This document shows positions 7,146-9,330 of a stretch of 9,330 nt of DNA, piece after piece. Position 1 is the stretch's first letter. Each line of letters opens with the position of its first letter. Below the pieces are notes generated by a model. It was not told the DNA's origin and did no database searches. It worked only from the letters and a program-made list of their open reading frames with translations. The stretch comes from Lachnospiraceae bacterium (lineage in GTDB: Bacteria; Bacillota_A; Clostridia; Lachnospirales; Lachnospiraceae). Position numbers and translations under genes: made by a program. The stretch spans positions 1-9,330 of the forward strand of contig VSOD01000144.1 of assembly GCA_009774655.1 (NCBI GenBank), in the 5' to 3' direction.

Positions 7146-7220
7146 CCAATCAGGTAATGCTTCTAATATTGAACGTGCAATATGTCTTTTTGACTGCTTA
7201 TCTTTTATTTCTTCAATCAT
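7146..7220 (-). pseudogene. 5' end of a GNAT-like acetyltransferase, cut off at codon ~25
   Basis: A good ribosome site GGGAGG (7232-7227), six bases before the ATG at 7220, begins a short frame whose residues RHIARSILEALPDW resemble the first helix of small GNAT acetyltransferases (typically x-IAx-x-IL-x-x-LPEWFGIP). The resemblance stops exactly after the Trp; the next bases are the ribosome site of the secreted protein, and the frame continues in phase into it. None of the acetyl-CoA-binding part is present here. I read this as a truncated gene whose start signals now lie upstream of the secreted protein. The fragment is short, so the family call rests on about 14 residues. Confidence 0.5.
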
Positions 7221-7232
7221 TTTTATCCTCCC

Positions 7233-7401
7233 ATAAATCGTAATCAAAAAAAGTACCTTTATAAAAGTTTTCATTTCCCATAGGGTTTGCTGTCATTCTA
7301 TAGTTAACGACATTAGAAATAAAGGCCACACATCAAAACCTTCACTATATAGCAATGCATATACAAACAGTTCCTCCATTGGTTCCCCATACAGTTATGT
7401 C
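7233..7401 (-). other. Leader between the repeat array and the GNAT fragment; one tiny possible ORF
   Basis: No intact gene. A minus-strand frame from ATG 7379 to TGA 7293 would encode 28 residues rich in Glu, Leu and aromatic residues (MEELFVYALLYSEGF at its start), with only a poor GGGG site before it; it may be debris of a longer gene. A TATAAA box at 7263-7258 lacks a convincing -35 box, so the promoter of the downstream gene is not clear. Confidence 0.3.
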
Positions 7402-7566
7402 GTTTACTATGAAAGTCTTCGACTTTCATAGCATGGATGGCCATGCGGCCCGCCCGACGGCAGGTTGAGCATGATGTAAGTTTACTATGAAAGTCTTCAA
7501 CTTTCATAGCATTGATGGCCATGCGGCCTGCCAAGCGGCAGGTTGAGCATGATGTAAGTTTACTAT
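7402..7566. repeat. Two tandem 78-bp double-hairpin repeats plus a 9-bp third start
   Basis: Copies at 7402-7479 and 7480-7557 differ at six of 78 positions; GTTTACTAT, the first nine bases of the unit, occurs again at 7558-7566. Each unit holds hairpin one (7407-7431 and 7485-7509, CTATGAAAGT paired with ACTTTCATAG) and hairpin two (7442-7473 and 7520-7551, CATGC with GCATG enclosing CCTGCC with GGCAGG in copy two). In minus-strand RNA both stem differences between copies are C-G to U-G type changes that keep pairing, and three others fall in the loop of hairpin two. The open frame across them (7534-7313, minus) arises from the repeat itself and is unlikely to be a gene. The family resembles REP-type or other dispersed palindromic elements; I cannot name it. 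Confidence 0.85.
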
Positions 7567-7932
7567 ATAAGCATTATCACGCTCCCTGTGAACAGAAAGC
7601 TGCCAGATCAGCTTAAACACCATCTTGCGATATTTTCAATCAATTCTGCAGGTAATGTTTTATTATGCGGCAGTGCTTCCTTGATTTTCTGCTATGGAAA
7701 ATTATAGCGTATTTTCTGCCGGAGGGCAATGCCTGCCCATACCGTCTGTCCGGATATGTCCCCTTCGTTACAGTCTGCGGCCGTTCCGGATGCCTTGTGA
7801 GACATGGATACTATTCCGTTCGGTCAAAATTCGGTCAAAACAACTCTGGGAAAGGTACCCCTGATGATGCCAGCAGGGACAGCTTGTTATTACAAAGGAC
7901 AGAACAAGAGCAGATTCAGAGTAATAACGTCT
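7567..7932. other. Gene-free stretch with possible coding debris
   Basis: No intact gene is supported. On the plus strand, about 7715-7812 reads FLPEGNACPYRL...FVTVCGRSGCLVRHGYYS: cysteine pairs followed by RHGYY, reminiscent of the zinc-ribbon start of some transposase-like proteins, but the frame then loses resemblance to anything. On the minus strand, 7691-7608 reads 27 residues (KEALPHNKTLPAELIENIAR within it) bounded by stops, plausibly the tail of an unknown protein. An 11-bp tandem duplication, TTCGGTCAAAA, lies at 7819-7840. The picture is of decayed mobile or accessory DNA. Confidence 0.3.
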
Positions 7933-7994
7933 TACTGCAATAAAATGAATTTTTTGTAAAGTCTATTCCATCAGGAAAGTTATTGCAGTATAAT
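7933..7994 (+). promoter_or_regulatory. Promoter -10 box overlapped by an 11-bp inverted repeat
   Basis: TACTGCAATAA (7933-7943) and TTATTGCAGTA (7980-7990) are exact inverted repeats 36 bp apart. The right arm runs into a consensus TATAAT at 7989-7994, placed to start transcription about 30 bases before the protease gene. The matching -35 region (around 7966-7971, TTCCAT) is poor. The arrangement suits a repressor or activator bound at both arms. It could also be the paired ends of a small lost element. Confidence 0.5.
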
Positions 7995-8032
7995 GAGGCC
8001 ATTGACAAATTGGAGTTTGGGAGGTATTCATT

Positions 8033-8857
8033 TTGAAAAAAATCGGTATTACAATTTTAAAATCCATAGGCTTTTTTCTGGGATGGGCAATATTGGTTTC
8101 TATATTGCCGTTATCATCTTCAAAGGAACAAGCTATATGGAGATTATGGGCAGAAATTACACCTCTATTGGCAATAGCAGCTTTTACTCTCATCTTTTGG
8201 CTTGTCGAAAAGAAAAATGTAAAGTTGCATTTATTCGACAATCCAGTAAAGGGAATGGTATTGGGAGTAATCGCAGGAATTGTATGGTTAGCTATCCCTG
8301 TTTTGGTAATGTATGTAGCAAAAATTATCCATGTTAACGGAACTAACTTAATTAACCTGTTCCCAGTTTGGGTGCTGGCAGTATTTCTAAATACCATTAT
8401 GCAGGAACTTCTTGTTCGTGGTTATTTGTATCAAATGCTTAAACAAAAGCACAATATAATTGTTGCTACGATTGTGACAACAATACTTTTTACAGCATTG
8501 CATGGAGGGGCATTTGAAGCGGGTATTATTCCCGTTTTAAATGTACTTACCATGAGTTTGCTTATGATAGTAGTCCTTGAATATAGTGGCTCTATTATAG
8601 CACCAATTATTATGCACTTTTTATGGAATGGAATTGGTGCATTAGTTTTAGGTGGTGTGTCACTTGCTGATGACTATCCAAATCTGTTTGTTACGACTTT
8701 TACTGGAAGCGATATTTTGTCCGGCGGAATTTGCAAAATTGAAGGAAGCATTATTGTTTTAATTGTCAATGTGATTTTGATTGCATTTTTTATATTTATA
8801 CAAAAGAAAAAAAATATAAGCATAGATTCCGGTTTATCGAGCCACGCTCCCAACTAA
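8033..8857 (+). CDS. CPBP-family intramembrane protease (CAAX/Abi type)
   Basis: The 274-residue membrane protein has about seven hydrophobic segments (roughly 8-27, 42-58, 74-97, 109-122, 141-155, 163-183 and 237-256). It carries the three family motifs: QELLVRG at 124-130, where E125 and R129 match the usual EExxxR but the first Glu is Gln; FTALH at 153-157 (FxxxH); and HFLWN at 195-199 (HxxxN). These residues form the metal-independent glutamate-protease site of the Rce1/CPBP fold. The start is a TTG at 8033, supported by GGGAGG at 8019-8024 eight bases upstream, with an in-frame stop at 8003 and no ATG between. Bacterial members are linked to peptide or bacteriocin maturation, self-immunity or regulated proteolysis; no partner peptide gene is seen here. 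Base composition is much more AT-rich than the left block, which suggests horizontal origin. Confidence 0.88.
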   Translation: MKKIGITILKSIGFFLGWAILVSILPLSSSKEQAIWRLWAEITPLLAIAAFTLIFWLVEKKNVKLHLFDNPVKGMVLGVIAGIVWLAIPVLVMYVAKIIHVNGTNLINLFPVWVLAVFLNTIMQELLVRGYLYQMLKQKHNIIVATIVTTILFTALHGGAFEAGIIPVLNVLTMSLLMIVVLEYSGSIIAPIIMHFLWNGIGALVLGGVSLADDYPNLFVTTFTGSDILSGGICKIEGSIIVLIVNVILIAFFIFIQKKKNISIDSGLSSHAPN

Positions 8858-8883
8858 ATTCTACCAACACAAAACCGCTGCTA

Positions 8884-9102
8884 CATAGAAACATATACCA
8901 TTCCTATCTGATTCTCTCCTATATCCATGGAGATGATCTTGGTACTGTCTATTGCAAATTGAATGATAGAGCGAAAAAGCAAATTATCAGGGAAGTAGTT
9001 AAGATACAGCGAAGGGTTTCAGAGCTTAATATCCGGGCAGATGCGGAATGGACATGGAACTGCTTTGTTGATGAAATGTTGAATCGTGCTGAAGCTCTGT
9101 AA
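8884..9102 (+). pseudogene. TnpV-like transposon protein remnant (C-terminal part)
   Basis: An open frame ending in TAA at 9100-9102 reads about 72 residues without an ATG or ribosome site. It includes HRNIYHSYLIL, then CKLNDRAKKQIIREVVK and AEWTWNCFVDEMLNRAEAL. The order (H-x-x-Y-x-x-x-L, an L-x-D-R-A helix, a W-x-x-x-x-x-N/D-x-M segment, a final A-E helix) resembles the end of TnpV-type accessory proteins of clostridial transposons, as I remember the family. It starts within 30 bp of the protease stop codon. If correct, it marks mobile DNA next to the protease gene. The name is tentative; that the frame is real coding sequence is more likely than the family call. Confidence 0.4.
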
Positions 9103-9123
9103 TAACGGTTAAACAAAGATTAG

Positions 9124-9153
9124 AAAGGCTCTGTGCAATGCAGGGCTTTTCTT
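9124..9153 (+). terminator. Intrinsic terminator after the TnpV-like remnant
   Basis: AAAGGCTCTG (9124-9133) pairs with CAGGGCTTTT (9141-9150) around a seven-base loop, with two G-U pairs, followed by CTT, so the RNA ends in UUUUCUU. It lies 22 bp after the stop of the remnant frame and would end plus-strand transcription from the protease region. Confidence 0.75.
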
Positions 9154-9189
9154 AATGCTGCTTTTGAATTAGAAAGATAAAGTGAAAAT

Positions 9190-9217
9190 TTGACAATTTA
9201 ACTGCTCCGCTTATTTT
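9190..9217 (+). promoter_or_regulatory. Candidate promoter for a gene beyond the right edge
   Basis: A consensus -35 TTGACA at 9190-9195 is followed after 16 bp by TATTTT (9212-9217), four of six matches to the -10 consensus. A second option is the extended box TGTTATAAC at 9284-9292. Both lie after the terminator and before a ribosome site at the window end. Confidence 0.45.
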
Positions 9218-9322
9218 ATTTTGGTAACTGCTTTATACGTTTTTGTATTTCGTCAAAAGTTAAAGACTTGTTAAGAATTTATATGTTATAACTCAGAATA
9301 TAGAAAAATCAAATTCAAGAAA

Positions 9323-9327
9323 AGAGG
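9323..9327 (+). promoter_or_regulatory. Ribosome binding site at the right edge
   Basis: AGAGG close to the last base, in a purine-rich run and preceded by promoter-like sequence, implies a plus-strand gene starting within a few bases of the right edge. No part of its coding sequence is visible. Confidence 0.5.
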
Positions 9328-9330
9328 AAT

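Noticed and set aside
7313..7534. 73-residue minus-strand open frame with a repeated KVEDFHSK peptide
   Set aside because: The repeated peptide is only the translation of the 78-bp palindromic units; there is no convincing ribosome site.
7402..7566. CRISPR array
   Set aside because: Only two near-identical 78-bp units follow each other directly, with no unique spacers and no cas genes.
7665..7943. 92-residue plus-strand frame as an intact gene
   Set aside because: It has no ribosome site and only a short Cys-rich part looks protein-like; treated as possible debris.
8002..8007. TTGACA as the -35 box of the protease promoter
   Set aside because: A -10 box at normal spacing would overlap the ribosome site and start codon; TATAAT at 7989 is better placed.
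7963..8397. 144-residue minus-strand open frame
   Set aside because: It is antisense to the CPBP protease, whose motifs, ribosome site and promoter are clear.

Overview
The window looks like chromosomal DNA of a Gram-positive anaerobe of the class Clostridia, most likely a gut Lachnospiraceae relative. The reasons are strong GGAGG-type ribosome binding sites, a TTG start, a clostridial CsrA-like regulator, a secreted CHAP-like/BspA-type leucine-rich-repeat protein and TagD/TagF-like envelope enzymes. No taxonomic marker gene is present, so this is an inference from gene families.

Left block (1-4324, all on the minus strand; read right to left). A divergent CsrA-family RNA-binding regulator (4154-3951) is followed by an 844-residue protein with an N-terminal helical region, a CDP-glycerol glycerophosphotransferase-like domain and a beta-propeller-like C-terminal half (3877-1343). 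Next is a two-domain enzyme joining a TagD-type cytidylyltransferase to a Gfo/Idh/MocA oxidoreductase (1258 to beyond the left edge). Spacing and orientation suggest one transcription unit. My reading is that the fused enzyme makes a CDP-activated polyol-type precursor, the 844-residue protein transfers it to an envelope or flagellar glycan, and the CsrA-like protein may control the unit after transcription. Both intergenic leaders can fold into hairpins near the start codons. A perfect 10-bp dyad lies upstream of csrA, and a long hairpin terminator closes the previous unit.

Middle block (4343-7232, minus strand). An 818-residue secreted protein (signal peptide, acidic linker, CHAP-like Cys/His domain, BspA-type repeats, Asn/Gly/Ser minisatellite linker, C-terminal domain) sits between two broken genes. 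Downstream is the C-terminal quarter of an alpha/beta hydrolase (esterase). Upstream, and in frame, is the first ~25 codons and ribosome site of a GNAT-like acetyltransferase. The secreted-protein gene seems to have landed here by a rearrangement that cut both neighbours.

Right block (7233-9330). Two tandem 78-bp repeat units, each able to form two hairpins, are followed by about 400 bp with no intact gene and possible transposase debris. Then comes a visibly AT-rich plus-strand CPBP-family membrane protease gene (TTG start, TATAAT box lying across an 11-bp inverted repeat), a TnpV-like transposon-gene remnant, a hairpin terminator, and the promoter and ribosome site of a gene that begins just beyond the right edge. 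This block reads as a patch of horizontally acquired DNA and decaying mobile-element pieces.
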